Source: Pelomyxa schiedti (Eukaryota; Evosea; Pelobiontida; Pelomyxidae). Taken from it: a DNA stretch of 64,000 nt. The stretch is from the NCBI GenBank assembly GCA_020536535.1, contig JAHLWZ010000253.1:62001-126000 (forward strand), in the 5' to 3' direction. The notes beneath the pieces were generated by a model, which saw nothing but the letters and a program-made list of their open reading frames with translations, did not search any database and was not told where the DNA came from. A program made the position numbers and the translations under genes. Below, one piece after another: positions 41,184 through 53,046 of this stretch (position 1 is its first letter; each line of letters begins with the position of its first letter).

Positions 41184-41713
41184 ATGGCATCAGGAGTGGC
41201 TATTGATGACGAAGTTGTTAGCGTCTACAACGAGCTAAAGTTGAAGCAGAACAAGAGATACATCATCCTGTCGTTCAGTGCCGACGCAAGGCGCATAACG
41301 CTCGAGACCGTCGGCGAGAGGCCCGCGACTTGGGAGGAGTTCTGCGCCAAGCTCCCGAAGGACGACTGTCGCTATGCTGTGTTTGACTACGAGTTCTCTC
41401 TTGGCGGTGGAGAGGGCGATCGATCAAAGGTTTTTTTTTTGTGTTTTTCCCATGCACGTGAAAGTAACTCATTTGTTTGCAGTTGCTCTTCGTTTTGTGG
41501 GCACCAGACACGGCACCCGTAAGGAGAAAGACCCTCATCACCAGCAGGTTTGCTTTTTCCCGTTTTTTTCCTGTTTTGGTTTTGTGCTAATCTGGTATCT
41601 GTAGCAAGGCAGCCCTTCGTAAGGCACTTGTTGGTGTTGCGGCTGAGTTGCAGGCCACTGACGCTTCTGAGATTGACAAGGTTGAGGTCGAGAAGACCCT
41701 CAGGAGGTCCTAA
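41184..41713 (+). CDS. ADF/cofilin actin-binding protein
   Basis: Severs and depolymerises actin filaments. The model is join(41184..41429, 41483..41547, 41605..41713), 420 nt, 139 residues. It starts MASGVAIDDEVV, with the typical VxDEVxxxYNELKL helix. CRYAVFDYEFS and then LLFVLWAPDTAPVRRKT follow. The latter is the cofilin WxPDxAxxxxKM-like core, continuing into the long actin-binding helix (KAALRKALVGVAAELQA). The length is normal for the family. It sits between two deubiquitinase genes on the same strand. Confidence 0.95.
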
Positions 41714-41877
41714 GCCAATCCCAACGACTTTCCGACTGTCCTCCAAATTGGATACTGATTAAATCTGTTGTGTTAATTTTTTCCGCCTTTTCAAAGGAAA
41801 GAGAAAAAAAAAAAAAACCCGCAATACCAACCATCAGCACAAGCGATACTCCCACAATATCGTCTGCCGCGTCCTCC

Positions 41878-42177
41878 ATGAAGGGATCTGCCAGCGGCAA
41901 GGCACAGGCAGAGGCGGCAAGGCGGCAGATGGACGTAGAGGGGTACGGGGCCAAAGGCGACGATGACGACGCGGGCTACGGCAGAGGCTACGAAGACGAG
42001 GACGCCCTCCGTCTCGTGCACTCGCAGTTCTCCACCCTGCCGCAGGGGGACGACGACAGCGTGTACGACTTCAACGGGGGCAAGGACCCCAACCTGAGCC
42101 CGGCGGCCGCCCTGCGCATCTACGCGGAGGACAACGCGCCCCCCCGCAGGCCGAGGCAGTACCGCAGGCACAAGCGG

Positions 42178-42224
<47 letters not shown>

Positions 42225-45200
42225 GGACGAGGAGGGCAGGTACTGGGCGGTCGGAGAGGAGGAGCAGCAGGGGAATCACTCTTGGATGTACCCCTGCGAG
42301 AAGGCCAGTGTGTACAGCGAGAGCCTGGGGAGCCAGTCGCGGGAGTACGAGGCGGAGGCAGCAGCCAAGAGCCTGCAGGCGAAGAAGCAGCAGCAGCAGG
42401 CGCCGAGGGGCGGGGGGCGCGGCACGCTGCCTGTGATAAAGGTCAAGGCGAAGCCGTCTACGGGGGGGAGGGGCCGAGGGGGGTCTGTGGGAAGTGCAGT
42501 TGTGGTGGGTGATTCTGGTTTCTGGGGGGGAAGCGGCCCGGCGACCGCAGCTGCTACTACCACCACTGCGCCTGTGGCTGTGAATGCTAATGCTAATGCT
42601 GCTGTGAATAGTAATGCCAGACAAACTAGCACCACAATCACCAAGGGGACTGCAGCCATCACGAAAGACACGAGCAACATCAGGAAGGCCGACGGCGTTG
42701 TGGGTGGGAAGCCCAGCTGCAACCTCAACACCAACACAAATTCTGGCAGAATAGCCTCAACAAATGTAAATACCAATAAGTCAAGCAACAATGGCAGTGG
42801 TGGTACCGCAAATGCACCCCATCACGAGAGTCCACGCAAACCGGAGTCTAGATTAAGTCCTCCAAGTGCAACACCCTCCATCAGGTAAAAAGTTCCCAGT
42901 TTATCTAGGTTCACACATCCCAGCTTTGCAAGAACTTCGGATAGCTTCCCAATTTGTGAAGGGTACCTGTGTACAGGGAAAGACGACTTAACTCAAAAAA
43001 ATATTTTTTTTCCAGATTTCGAAATATTGGAAATACTTGCTACATGGGAGCAGTTTTACAATGCCTCACTTCAATAAAGTGGTTCGTTCAGGACCTTGCT
43101 TCCCCAGATGTGGTTTCTAGATTGAAGGAAAGTCCAGGTTTTGTACATTGAGGAGCCCTTGCCCTATCTCACTATCTGTAGATAGCTTAACTGAATTCTA
43201 TAATGCTCTGAGTGAATTGTGCATTGAAAAAGTATATCACTGACCTAATCAGTAATCAGTCTTAATCATAATTTCAGGAATCGCACCCACATCCAGTCTG
43301 TAACCCAAATAAACTCAAAGAAGCGTTATGTAAGGTCTTACCACAATTCTCTGGGGTCCGGCAGCAAGTACGTATTTCTATTTTATTCACACAGTAAGCT
43401 CCTCAGGATGCCCATGAATTCCTTGTAAGTCTTTTTGATCAAGTGGAAAGGGAGCTTGCCCTACATATCATAATTGGTATCACCAAAGTGATTTGTTAGT
43501 CATCATTGCTTTTGTTAACGGTTCAGCAGAGAACCCTAAAGAGCGCTCTTTGTGCCCAGTAAATTTGAATTTTGGATGCAAAGTCTCTCCACTCTTTTCC
43601 TTAGTTTTTTTAAATAACAATAGGTCCAACACAAATTCACCTGCGAGAAGTGCGGACACTTTAGCACTGTGACTGAGCTCTTTCACGTTTTCTCCCTCAA
43701 TTTGCTTGATGATGAGGAGCGAGCATTATTTGATGCAGTCGATCTTCCCACTGTTGACCACCTGATTCAAATTCATTTCAAAGTAATCGCACGGCTAGCA
43801 ATTAACCTAACACGTGAAGGACGACAAACTGGAGAGATTATGCCCGAAGGAACTCTGTGGTCACAAAAAGGCACAAGCTACACATAACATCACTGCTCTT
43901 CCTGTATCTGCAATTCTTTTCTATTCTATCTCATCGTCACAGAGAATACTTATTTTACATCTAAAACGATTTACACACGGGAAAATCCTGTCGAAGAGGT
44001 TAGATCCAATTCGAATTCCACTTGAGCTAGATCTAGGTATATTATTTTGTCACCCTTCTACATTCTGATTTCTCATCAGGGCCCTGTACCGTCAAGGACC
44101 CCTCTCTGCCTTTACAACCCCGCCCTCCAGCACCGCTCGTGCCACCCCCATTTGCAAGGATGAAGCTGGACTCGGCAAATAAATCTTTTTCGCCTATTGA
44201 ACCTCCCCCTTCTGTTCATGGAAAAACCCCACCCGGCCCACTTGCTATTCATCATCCCAAAACGCGAGAAGTTACAGGTTAGGACTGGTACACCACTTCA
44301 AACATTGTAGCAATAAAATAGATGAATAAACACATCATAGAACCTGTTTGGAAGCATGTGGAAACTGAAAACGCACAATTGAATCAAATTGCTCTTCATC
44401 CGCCCCCGAAACGGCCTCGTCTTGTTCTCGGTATTCCTTATAGATTTTGCTCTTTGTTTTACTTACACAACAAGAGCCAAAGCCCCCAGTGCGCATTGAA
44501 GGTCTCGTTCTTCAAATACTTTTGTACCTAATTTTTTTTTTCTCTTGCAGCAGTTACAACAGGTGTAGATGAGAAAAGTCCGAATTGCGATGTAGTTGTA
44601 CCCTCCAATGAACTGTGTGCCAGGCCAACCAACCTCCAAGTAAATGCACTTAAGTCACTGTAGGAAGAGTGAAACATCTTGTCCCAATGCCACACGCAAA
44701 GTATCCGAGCCTGAACCTGAAATCAGAGACATAACACAGGTCGTCGATCCATCAACACCAACAGAGACAATTCAGTCTGGGGTAGTTGATCCACCAACAA
44801 ATACAATTCAAAGTGGAGATGGCTCACATGCAGAGAGCACAGGAACCAATCCCGCGCACGACCCTGCAAGCACTCCTTCAACAAACGAGGACCCCCCAAC
44901 GACTACCGCCAGTAACACACAAGATGCACCTCCGAATCAAAGCACCACCACCTGTTCCGCGGAATCATCAGCAAGTTCTAGCGGGGCACAGCCAACCAAA
45001 CCACCAAGACAACCCCCGATCATTCCGGCATCAGGGAAACTTTGGAACGACACCGCACCCGGCACAACACCAAGCAAAAGATACAGATTGGTATCTTATG
45101 TGCGGCACGACGGTCTTTCTGCCTCTGGGGGACACTATCTAGCTATGGTGCGTAAGGGTGATATATGGAAGCTCTACAATGACTCTGCCTGTTCTAACTA

Positions 45201-45313
45201 CAAATTCGGTTTGTCTTCCAAAATCATCCCAACACTCAATAATAGTATTCCTCACAGGAGGTCAAACTGACGAGAAAAATGCTTACCTGTTTTTCTACGA
45301 GTACCAGTTCTGA
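41878..45313 (+). CDS. Ubiquitin-specific protease, USP36/42/17-like
   Basis: A second, unrelated-subfamily cysteine deubiquitinase. The first exon (41878-42884) codes about 335 residues of low-complexity sequence, including a poly-Gly run from a GGC repeat, in GC-rich DNA. The catalytic domain begins RFRNIGNTCYMGAVLQCL (Cys box). It continues PQDAHEFLVSLFDQVE, a zinc finger with CEKCGHFS, and ILILHLKRFTHGK. The domain is split by a Pro/Ser/Thr-rich insert (about 44080-45050). The His box is LSASGGHYLAMVRKG, with WKLYNDSAC and a final AYLFFYEYQF. Catalytic Cys, His and Asp/Asn are present. The last exon reads to a TGA at 45311-45313 after an intron just before it. I placed the start at the first in-frame ATG downstream of cofilin. 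Confidence 0.88.
42178..42223. repeat. GGC trinucleotide repeat (poly-Gly)
   Basis: About fifteen tandem GGC units inside the first exon of the second deubiquitinase gene, coding a poly-glycine run. The run is a multiple of three and keeps frame. It probably varies in length between alleles. Confidence 0.9.
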
Positions 45314-45374
45314 GTAGGTCAAAAAGATCTGTGGATAGAACTTTTCTTTTCTTTTCTATTTTTTTTTGGCTCGG

Positions 45375-47310
45375 ATGTCGTCGAGTGCAACCGATGGCAG
45401 CACCAAGTTGTCGTGCTGCAGGATGACATGGTGAGTTGTTGTAGTAGCCCTCCCACAATTCATTGCGATCTGATTACGGTATAGCGCAGTGGTTCCACCG
45501 GGGCTGGCGGGATCTGCACCAGCGGCCTCGTGGGATGGCACCAAGTTGTATTTCATTGGGGGAGTGAAACACGGTTATTTGGCTGCATCGGGGTCAGGGT
45601 CTTCAGATGTGTACATTTTTGACATGGGTAATTGCTACTCATTTTGCACTTTCACAACCACGGGGGACGGGGCAGGGAGTGCAGACAATGGATTATGGGT
45701 GGGGAATATGAAAATATTTATGTGTTTGGTTGGATTCTGCACCATATATTCTAATTTCAGAGTGATTAGTGAGAAATACCTGGGCAAAGCCTCAAGTGGC
45801 TGTGGTGCCAGGAGAGTGTTTATACGGCTGTACTGCAACACCCTATGCAAGTAGCGAGGGTAACCTATTAATCATTGTTGGTGGAAGCTCTGATCCCGCT
45901 CTGTTTTTGCGTACATTACACCTTCCAGAAGGTACTATTCCTTTTCATTGTATTACTGTGGTTACAGGATCATCCATTTCAGATCAAACAATCTCTTGGA
46001 GAGTGAAGGAGCTTTCAACAGAGAATTCGCTTACACAGTTACCTCCATCGCGGTTCCACAGTGCAACTCTTATTGGCAATGACATTTTTGTATTTGGTGG
46101 ACTATGTGCAGGGCATGTTCATAATAAACTACTGAAATTTTCTATTGGTAAGCAACAAACGTTTGCAACAAATTACATGGTAAACAAGTGGGATAGGTAC
46201 TAAAGTTACCTGCACACTTATTGAAGCTGAAAATGCACCACCAGCACGGTCTCATCACACAGCAACAGCAGTAGGAACTAGTTTGTTTATATTTGGTGGA
46301 TGCTCAGATACAGATGTACTTACAGATACTTGGACTTTTGACACAGGTGCTTCATATGCAAACAATTCGTAACTTTGCTAACAACGCTACGTATAGTGTC
46401 TCGTCATTGGAGTTGCCTAGATCCATCTCCGCCAGTTTGCATTCCTCCTACCCCACTGATGCCAGGGTGGTGTCCAAGAGAAGAAATCAAGCCTTCATCC
46501 TATTCCTGCTATCTTCATAGCAGTAACTCCATATTTACTTTGCAACCGTTACCAGTCAATGACTCCTTGCGATTTACCTCACGCTTATACAACCTAAGTA
46601 CCCCCTTTAACGGTAAACAGCCACCTCAGTTAATTCTATCTGCACAGCCAACTATGCCTGGCAAAGTGTTACCTGGCAGACAGACCCTCCGCTTGGTTTT
46701 GGTACTTCAGACTTCCGACTGATGGCTTCTGCATGCAACACTAGCCCCACTCTTCTGAGATTGGTAGTATTTGGTGGTGTACTTACTGTAAAACACAGTG
46801 CTCCCGTTCTACTCAATGACCTCTGGATCATCGGCGATTCCCGAGGTTGTTTCCCAACCCCAGATCACATTTAGTTTTTTCCCTCTACACTCCAACAACA
46901 CTGATTACTGTGAATAGAGAGCCGAGCCACACCCCCACCTTCACAACCATTCAGTACAAAACTGTTGACACCAGCACCGCCAGCCAAACCAGCCAAACCT
47001 ACCACAACACCAACGACTTCACACACAATTTCCACCACAAGGTCCATCACAGTTTCAACAGACTCTACTGACTTGTGCAAGGTATAATATCTTCAAACCT
47101 GATATCGAAACTCACCCAGAAAACCAAAGATATGCTATGAAAAGAAAATTGACACGGTAGTATTGGAATGTGGACACAGTTTTGCTTGCATGCAGTGTGC
47201 CTCATCCCTTAGAGTATGTCCCAGAGTTATATTCCAAAACTAAGAGGTCTTAGGTGTGCTCCGTTTGCCGTAAGGACATTGTCAGAGTGATCAAGTTGTA
47301 CAAAATGTGA
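45375..47310 (+). CDS. Kelch-repeat protein with C-terminal RING finger
   Basis: Likely E3 ubiquitin ligase that uses a kelch beta-propeller for substrate binding. Kelch blades are seen as LYFIGGVKHGYLA, LLIIVGGSSD, RFHSATLIGNDIFVFGG, RSHHTATAVGTSLFIFGG and LLRLVVFGGV. A Pro/Thr-rich linker of about 45 residues follows (46920-47070). The RING comes from three exons: DLCK, then ICYEKKIDTVVLECGHSF with ACMQCASSLR, then VCSVCRKDI. Together these give a C3HC4 arrangement of the inhibitor-of-apoptosis/MGRN1 type, ending IVRVIKLYKM. Donors and acceptors at 47081 and 47213 fit in frame. It lies 61 bp downstream of the second deubiquitinase, same strand. Confidence 0.85.
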
Positions 47311-47395
47311 AAAATCATAAGAAATGGAAAGAATAGGGTGTCTATAGCCACAAGGCAGCAAAGATAAAAGATGAAAAGCAAAAATTTCTAGAGAG

Positions 47396-47917
47396 TCAAA
47401 AAGCCTTGTTTATTGCCGTTGGGGTGAGGAGTACAGTTCTTGTGTAAATAACACCCCTGTCATCACCAGAATCACGCCTCTCCACCAGTGAGCACTCACA
47501 CAGCTCCCTCCTCAGCGAAATGTGGTCGATGTTCTCCTTTACTTTATCTGTGGGCTCGTTGCTGAGAAGTCCCAACAGGATGGTATTCACGTCTGCCTCT
47601 ACATATCTATTTGAAGGACACAACAAAGTGGATGGAGGAAACCGTGGATCAGCTGCTGAAAAAAAAAAAATTGGATAAATGCATACTCGTGTCCAAGGAG
47701 AAAATGGGTTGCTATCCAAGCCAAAAGTGACGCCTTTTGCTCTCTTTGTTTCTTTGTTGGCCACAACCTGATGAGTTGGTGTGGAACGTCCAAAAACTCC
47801 TAGGAACAAGTAAATCCTCATCACAGATGTTTCTGCATCCACACACCGCAATGGACTCGGGGGCAAAACACACGGCTGCCATCTTGTGGGTTTTTTTTTT
47901 GCTTTTTGATCGATCAA
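47396..47917 (-). CDS. Hypothetical protein, about 140 residues
   Basis: The region is open without splicing, but a better model removes an intron from about 47770 (donor GTTGTG) and a 31-nt intron before about 47658 (acceptor TTTTTCAG). The conserved-looking parts are SVMRIYLFLGVFGRSTPTHQ and VNTILLGLLSNEPTDKVKEN, followed by SLRRELCECSLVERR and RTVLLTPTAINKAF. I do not recognise the family. The start may be the ATG at 47917. It is convergent with the kelch-RING gene, 85 bp apart. Confidence 0.5.
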   Translation of the reverse strand: MIDQKAKKKPTRWQPCVLPPSPLRCVDAETSVMRIYLFLGVFGRSTPTHQVVANKETKRAKGVTFGLDSNPFSPWTRVCIYPIFFFSAADPRFPPSTLLCPSNRYVEADVNTILLGLLSNEPTDKVKENIDHISLRRELCECSLVERRDSGDDRGVIYTRTVLLTPTAINKAF

Positions 47918-48147
47918 ATGCCAAGTGTTTTATGGGGTGATTTCTTGTTAAGGAACGATCTGAATTCTGGAGAAAGATATGACAAATGAGTCAGATTGAG
48001 GCTACTCCTCAAGACATCGAAGCCAATGCTCTAACCTGTGCCTCAATCAGACCACGATCAATCTGAAAGCAGGTTGAGCAGACTGCGCCCAAGTTACACA
48101 TCTCCTAATTTTTTTTTTAAATTGTAAAAATTTTTCACGTTCTCGAG

Positions 48148-49542
48148 ATGCCCAAGCACAAGGTTGTTGCGCACAGACATCGTTACTACATCAATCTAAC
48201 TGTTTTGTTAAAAAACCAACAGAGCACCTCCGCGAAGGAAAAATCCGGGTCTGGGGCTGAGGAAAGTCAGTTTGAGGTGGAGAAAGTTGTAGGACGAAGG
48301 ACACGAGTACGTTGGCTTGTTCTGGGGTTTTTTGGGTTTTTTTTGGGTTTTTTTCTTTTCTCCTCCCAACCTTTTTTTTTTTTTTACAGAACGGCAAAGT
48401 GCAATACTATTTGAAGTGGAAGGTATTGGAGATACTCATTTGGAAAGTGCCACCAAAAGAACGCGTAACTGTGATATAGGGATACCCCTCGTCTGACAAC
48501 ACGTGGGAGAATGAAGGGGACTGTGCCTGTGCAGACTTGATAAGCGAATTCCTACGGAAATTGAAAGAAAAAAAACGCAGTGAAAAAATGCTGTCTCCTG
48601 ACAAGAAAACATCATCAGGGCACAAACACTCCAAGAAAGGTAGGTGGCGTAATTTTCAACTTTATGAACAATTCTAATCACAACAATACTAGACAAAACT
48701 CCTGACAAGGAGTCTGAATATACCAAGCAAGTGTTGTTGGTCGTAGACGAGAAAACAGGTGTAAAGGAGCTTGTTACTGAAAAGGAAGTTGCTACACCAC
48801 CTCATTCTGGAAAAAATTCAAGTGCATCCAGTAATACAACATCAAAAACCGTTGCCACTGCATCGAAAAGTTCGGAATCAAAACTCGCTCCCGCAAAGCG
48901 AAAACATGACGAGCCCGCGCCCACAACACCAATGCACAGTGACAGTAAGGATGACGACATTCCGATGAAACCAGTCCAAAAAGAGGAAGCTGCTGCGCCT
49001 CCTGGAGCCAAGAGGAATTGTGTCAGCCATTCTTCCCCAAGTGCATCAGTCACAACCACAGTTATTCAAGATGTACCGAAGCCTGAAAAGCCTGAAAAGT
49101 CTGAATCTGCCGTAGCACAAGTAAATCTAGAACATATGGCTGAGGAGGTTTGGCCACTGCACCATTCTGCGTTATTCTCACGGCCGTAGAATATCGGCTT
49201 TGAACAGGGAGATAAAGTGGAATCCATTGTGGGTGTTGCTAAGGATGATGAAAGTGGAGAATTATATGTATATGTACAATGGTAAGCAGAACATATCAAT
49301 ATGAAACATAGCAACGTAATTCTGCAGGATTGGCAAGTCGACGGTGACTGCTATACCGGCTCACGAAATACACCAACGGGAACCACTTAAACTGATTGCT
49401 TTCTACGAGAGTAAACTCAAGGTTCTTCAGCTTCTTTCCTTAAAACAACCACCATTTTCAAATATTTACTCCTGTGTAGTTTGAGTCCGGCACCACGAAC
49501 CCCTCAATCCTCGGCAATCCTGGCCAACCCAGTTCCTCCTAG
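48148..49542 (+). CDS. Heterochromatin protein 1 (chromodomain plus chromoshadow domain)
   Basis: Reader of methylated histone H3 in silent chromatin. The chromodomain reads FEVEKVVGRRTR, NGKVQYYLKWK and YSSDNTWENEGDCACADLI, followed by SEFLRK. The aromatic cage residues are in the expected places except that the first is Phe. A charged, Lys/Ser/Thr/Pro-rich hinge of about 170 residues follows. The chromoshadow domain is GFEQGDKVESIVGVAKDD, LYVYVQWIGKSTV and LKLIAFYESKLKFE. A short Ser/Pro tail ends at TAG 49540-49542. Several introns are present; one in the chromodomain has a long T-rich 3' end. Domain pair and order are diagnostic of HP1. Confidence 0.92.
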
Positions 49543-49864
49543 TTTATTTACTACTTTTGAGTCAAAACCGACACCACTGCCAACCTAACTTACAAACCAC
49601 CCATCATTACGATCACACAGCGCAACCAATACTTTTTTTTTGTTTGTTCTCTGATTCCCTTTCTCGGGCTCCCAGTTGTGCCAAAAATAAGAGATTCATA
49701 CGAAGATGATGGACTCTTTGGCTAACTGGCACACGTGAGGTAACGAAAAGGCCCTCCCACTACAGCACCAGCCGAGGGTCAGATACAGTCACCAATATTT
49801 TTCCCCTGCCTGGTTCTCCCATAATTCCTTTGAGCTCAAAAGGACCGTGATTCGAACGTGATCC

Positions 49865-50480
49865 TCAGCTGGTGCGGGTCAGAATAACCTGGAAGAGAGG
49901 AGATTGGGGAGGGGAGGGGATGTAAAAAATAGGCACTCTTGTTCCCGGCAATGGAATTAAGCCAATAATTTCGGGAGTACTATTCAGGGACACAGAAGTA
50001 AAAAGTGTGGGTTTTGTGGTTGTAGGTATTGGGGATTGTGGTTGTAGGTCTTGGGGAAGGTGATGCGGCAATGGAGCGGTACTGAAGGTGCAGGCAGGGA
50101 GATGTCCATCCTCGACCCACCCGTCCTCCCCCTCCCTTCTCCAATCTCCTCTTTTCCCCATGGGTCCGGCATCACACTGGGAAAAAGAGAAACAAGATTT
50201 CCTCCTCAGATGAATTGTGGGACAAACCGAAAAGAAGCACATAAACATAAAAAAATTCGAAGAGTTTGCGAATTCAAGGTATCGGGAAAATTTTTGTCTC
50301 TTTCAGCTCTTTCTTAAGCCAGCACGACAATCGGTGTTGCCGGGAACAAGAGTGCCTATTTTAATTCAAGGTTCGGGAAAATTTTGTCTTGTTCAGCAGT
50401 ACTATTCAGGGACACAGAAGTAAAAAGTGTGTGTTTTGTGGTTGTAGGTCTTGGGGAAGGTGATGCGGATTGGATAGCTG
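49865..50480 (-). repeat. Dispersed repeat block, inverted copy of 12629-13023
   Basis: About 400 bp here is the reverse complement of about 12629-13023. It includes the purine-rich tract, the CACAATTCATCTGAGGAGG segment and the Cys-rich gene upstream-type AT-rich stretch. A second, shorter fragment of the same unit follows at about 50395-50470. No gene is seen from 49543 to 50685. Confidence 0.75.
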
Positions 50481-50513
50481 TCTTTCCGTACACTTCTTCG
50501 AGTTTTTTTGCCC

Positions 50514-51385
50514 CCTCAAAGCAAGCTTCTCTTTCAGCGCAAGTGATCTCCCTGCCTGCACCTTCAGTACCCTCTCCATTGCCGCATCACCTTCCCCATT
50601 GAAGAAAAAATAGAAGCACACCCCAGCCAACCACAAAACATTGAAACAACCAAAACTTTTTTTCACTGTAACAGAAGCCTGTTTGTTATGTTCGGGAACC
50701 TTGAGGTGGAGGTGGGGTACCCATCTTTGGGTTGGTGGTGGTTGTGTGCGTCCTGGGGACTTTGGGTTGGGGGACTGTTGGTGCTGCGGCGTCCGTGTCG
50801 TTGGAACTGTCAGTGTTGGTCTCTAAGACCTGAGCCGGGATCCCCTCGGTCACGTACTTCATTGGATCATCACTGCGATCGCGTTGGTTGGTAGCAATTG
50901 TGGAGGTGGTGGCGGCGGGCTGAGGTTGCTGGATAAAGAAAGGAAGTGGGGGTACAAGGAACGTGTTTGGTCCTTCAACTACTCTCGCACTGCTGTGCAC
51001 GTGCTTTGTGTTGGAAGCTGTGGCTGTGGTGGTGGATTTCTCGTGACTGTAGGGACCTTGATAATGATAGCAAAGGCCAACAGTGCCGATGGATGAGGGG
51101 GGAAGTGACTCTGGACGAACAGCTTCCGGAACCAGTGATTGGTTTTTCCTTTTCCGGAGTAAATTGCGGTCACGGCTTTGCTTCTTCACAGGGGCTGGAT
51201 GGGATGTAGCCATCATGCTGGCGGGACTGGGGCTCTGATTCAACGGCCACTGAATCTGAGGAATCAAGTAATCAGCACGCCCATTGCCCATGGCGTTGGG
51301 TGCCTCTCTTTGAGGAACACCCTTGTAATGTTGGACCTTACGGTGGAATGTCTCAACACCTTCTTGATCAGGGTGCTTGGAAACT
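50514..51385. repeat. Segmental duplicate of 8752-9610
   Basis: About 870 bp is nearly identical to 8752-9610, with scattered substitutions and small indels. It begins at the shared CAAAGCAAGCTTCTCTTTCA segment and ends where the gene copy breaks off. It carries the 3' flank and C-terminal coding part of the Cys-rich/ankyrin-like gene. Confidence 0.85.
50686..51385 (-). pseudogene. Truncated C-terminal copy of the Cys-rich/ankyrin-like gene
   Basis: About 230 codons are open and match the C-terminus of the gene at 8960-12178, beginning near SKHPNQGGVEAFH (here KHPDQEGVETFH). The catalytically unassigned N-terminal 75% is absent; sequence upstream of about 51385 is unrelated. The last about 20 codons are shifted in frame relative to the full copy and end differently. 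The open frame with mostly conservative changes suggests recent duplication or use as the 3' exon of something else. Most likely it is a relic. Confidence 0.7.
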
Positions 51386-51429
51386 TTGCTTTCTGTTTTA
51401 ATAATGAATGGTGTTCGCGATGTAACAAT

Positions 51430-52059
51430 CAAAAAAGCGCTAAAACACACCCAACGGCAACATGTTCATGTGGATCCAATGTTGAGTAAGATCTCGTGTC
51501 CCCGTTTCGTTTTCCTACGTCATCTGCTGTGCTGATAAGATCCCCATCTCGTGCGATAGTCGTTGTTACACCGGCTCTTTTTTTGTTGTTTTATTTGTAA
51601 GTTGTTGCCAACATTGCTATTTCTTTAATGAAATTGAAACTGGTGCAGGTGTTCGGTTTTTTGTTCTGCGTCCCGTTGCATCGTGAATCGGCCCCGCAAG
51701 TGCAACAAAAAACTTGCGTAGACCTTCCGCCACACTCAGAAGACAGGCCCTGAAACCGAAAAACCGAAAGATCAGTAATTTCAACTCTGCCCTGTTCGAG
51801 ATTGATGCAATTTCTCCCACAATTCGTCAGGGGCGAAAAAAGGAACGGGAGTTCGGCTGGGAGCTCCGACGACTATTTTATGGGGAAGAGAGGAGATTGG
51901 AGAGGGGAGGGGGAGGACGGGTGGGTCGAGGATGGACTTCTCCCTGCTTGCACCTTCAGTACCCTCTCCATTGCCGCATCACCCTCCCCTATAGAGTAAT
52001 AGAAACACACGCCAACCACAAAACAAACATTTTTTTTTTGCTTTTTTTGCTAAAAAACG
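51430..52059 (+). repeat. Dispersed repeat block F, copy 2, and promoter of the coiled-coil gene
   Basis: 51446-51570 is a diverged copy of about 12326-12480. About 51610-52059 matches 8180-8635 closely and ends just before the coiled-coil gene's ATG at 52060. Because it sits upstream of an intact gene it probably contains that gene's promoter. Near the start codon is a T-run followed by GCTAAAAAACG. Confidence 0.75.
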
Positions 52060-52824
52060 ATGAGCGAGCCGGTGTTGATGAGGGAGCTACGGGCGCAGGG
52101 CGAGCTGTACGAAGAAGACACAGCCAGGCTGCGAGCGCTGCTTGGGGCGATAGGCGTGGGCGAGGGCGATCTCCCGGCCACCCTGAGGTCTGACCTGCGC
52201 GACCTTTCCATGGCCGCCGTGGCGCTGGGCGCGGATTGTGGGACGCCGTCGCGAATCGCATGCGCCCTGGTGGCCGCGGAAATAGACGGGGCCGAGGCGC
52301 GGCTCGACCTCGCGGAGCAGAGGGGCCGGGCCGAGCGCCTGCAAGCGGCCCGGCGAGAGCACGAGGGGGCGCTGGGGGCCCTGAGGGGCGACTGGGCGAG
52401 GGAGATGGAGCGGAGGTACGCGGCCACGCAGGAGGGGGACTCGCGAGACAGGGCCGCCGCCGTGTACTGCACCACGAAGGCGGGGGAGTATGCGAAGGTC
52501 TCGGCGACAATGCAGCAGAAGGTACTTACCTGAATTTCTTTGGTTTTTATTGTTATTACTTTTTTTTTTTTTTTGTTTTACCCTCGAGGGTGAAAGCTGG
52601 CTAGAAGCGGTTATGGGGAAGACATTTGCCATGGGGAAGTTGTGAAACTCAAACATAAACTGAGAGAAGCACAATCGCAGCTGAAGCCACTCCTGGATGA
52701 ACTCAACACATATCACAACTTACCAACAAATTACTCCGAGGCACAAGTGACCGTGGAACAGCTAAAGCAAGACATTCTCAACCTGAAACAGCAGCTCGAA
52801 GCCAATGTCAGTGATTTCATGTAA
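52060..52824 (+). CDS. Coiled-coil protein, possibly augmin subunit HAUS1
   Basis: Two exons, join(52060..52521, 52597..52824), 229 residues. The first exon is very GC-rich and codes Ala/Arg/Glu-rich helices. The second exon codes helices with LKPLLDELNTYHNLPTNYSE, where LxxYxxLPxN resembles the C-terminal motif of HAUS1, a subunit of the augmin complex that nucleates microtubules on spindle microtubules. The HAUS1 assignment is tentative, because the motif is short and the length is a little below the family's usual about 280. The gene's promoter and first 18 codons occur a second time at 8180-8690. Confidence 0.6.
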
Positions 52825-53046
52825 AGAAGAACCAGGCCTGCCGTTCTGCAACAACCTCGCTTCCGTTCTTACTTTCTGAGTGAGCTACCAAAAAAGGCCT
52901 ACAAATTCTGATTCAGCTCCACGAGGCCACGGATCCCTATTTTCCCCTGTTTGTTGAGTGTCACCCGCACACAAGCAACAGGCACATTTTGTTCCAAATT
53001 GGGGACCTGTTGCGTTTAAAAATATTTGGGAGACAGACCAACACCG

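Noticed and set aside
41791-42791. Long Arg/Leu-rich minus-strand frames
   Set aside because: Antisense of the GC-rich first exon of the second deubiquitinase; no domain signal.
52087-52716. Pro/Arg-rich minus-strand frames
   Set aside because: Antisense of the GC-rich first exon of the coiled-coil gene, which splices in frame to its second exon.
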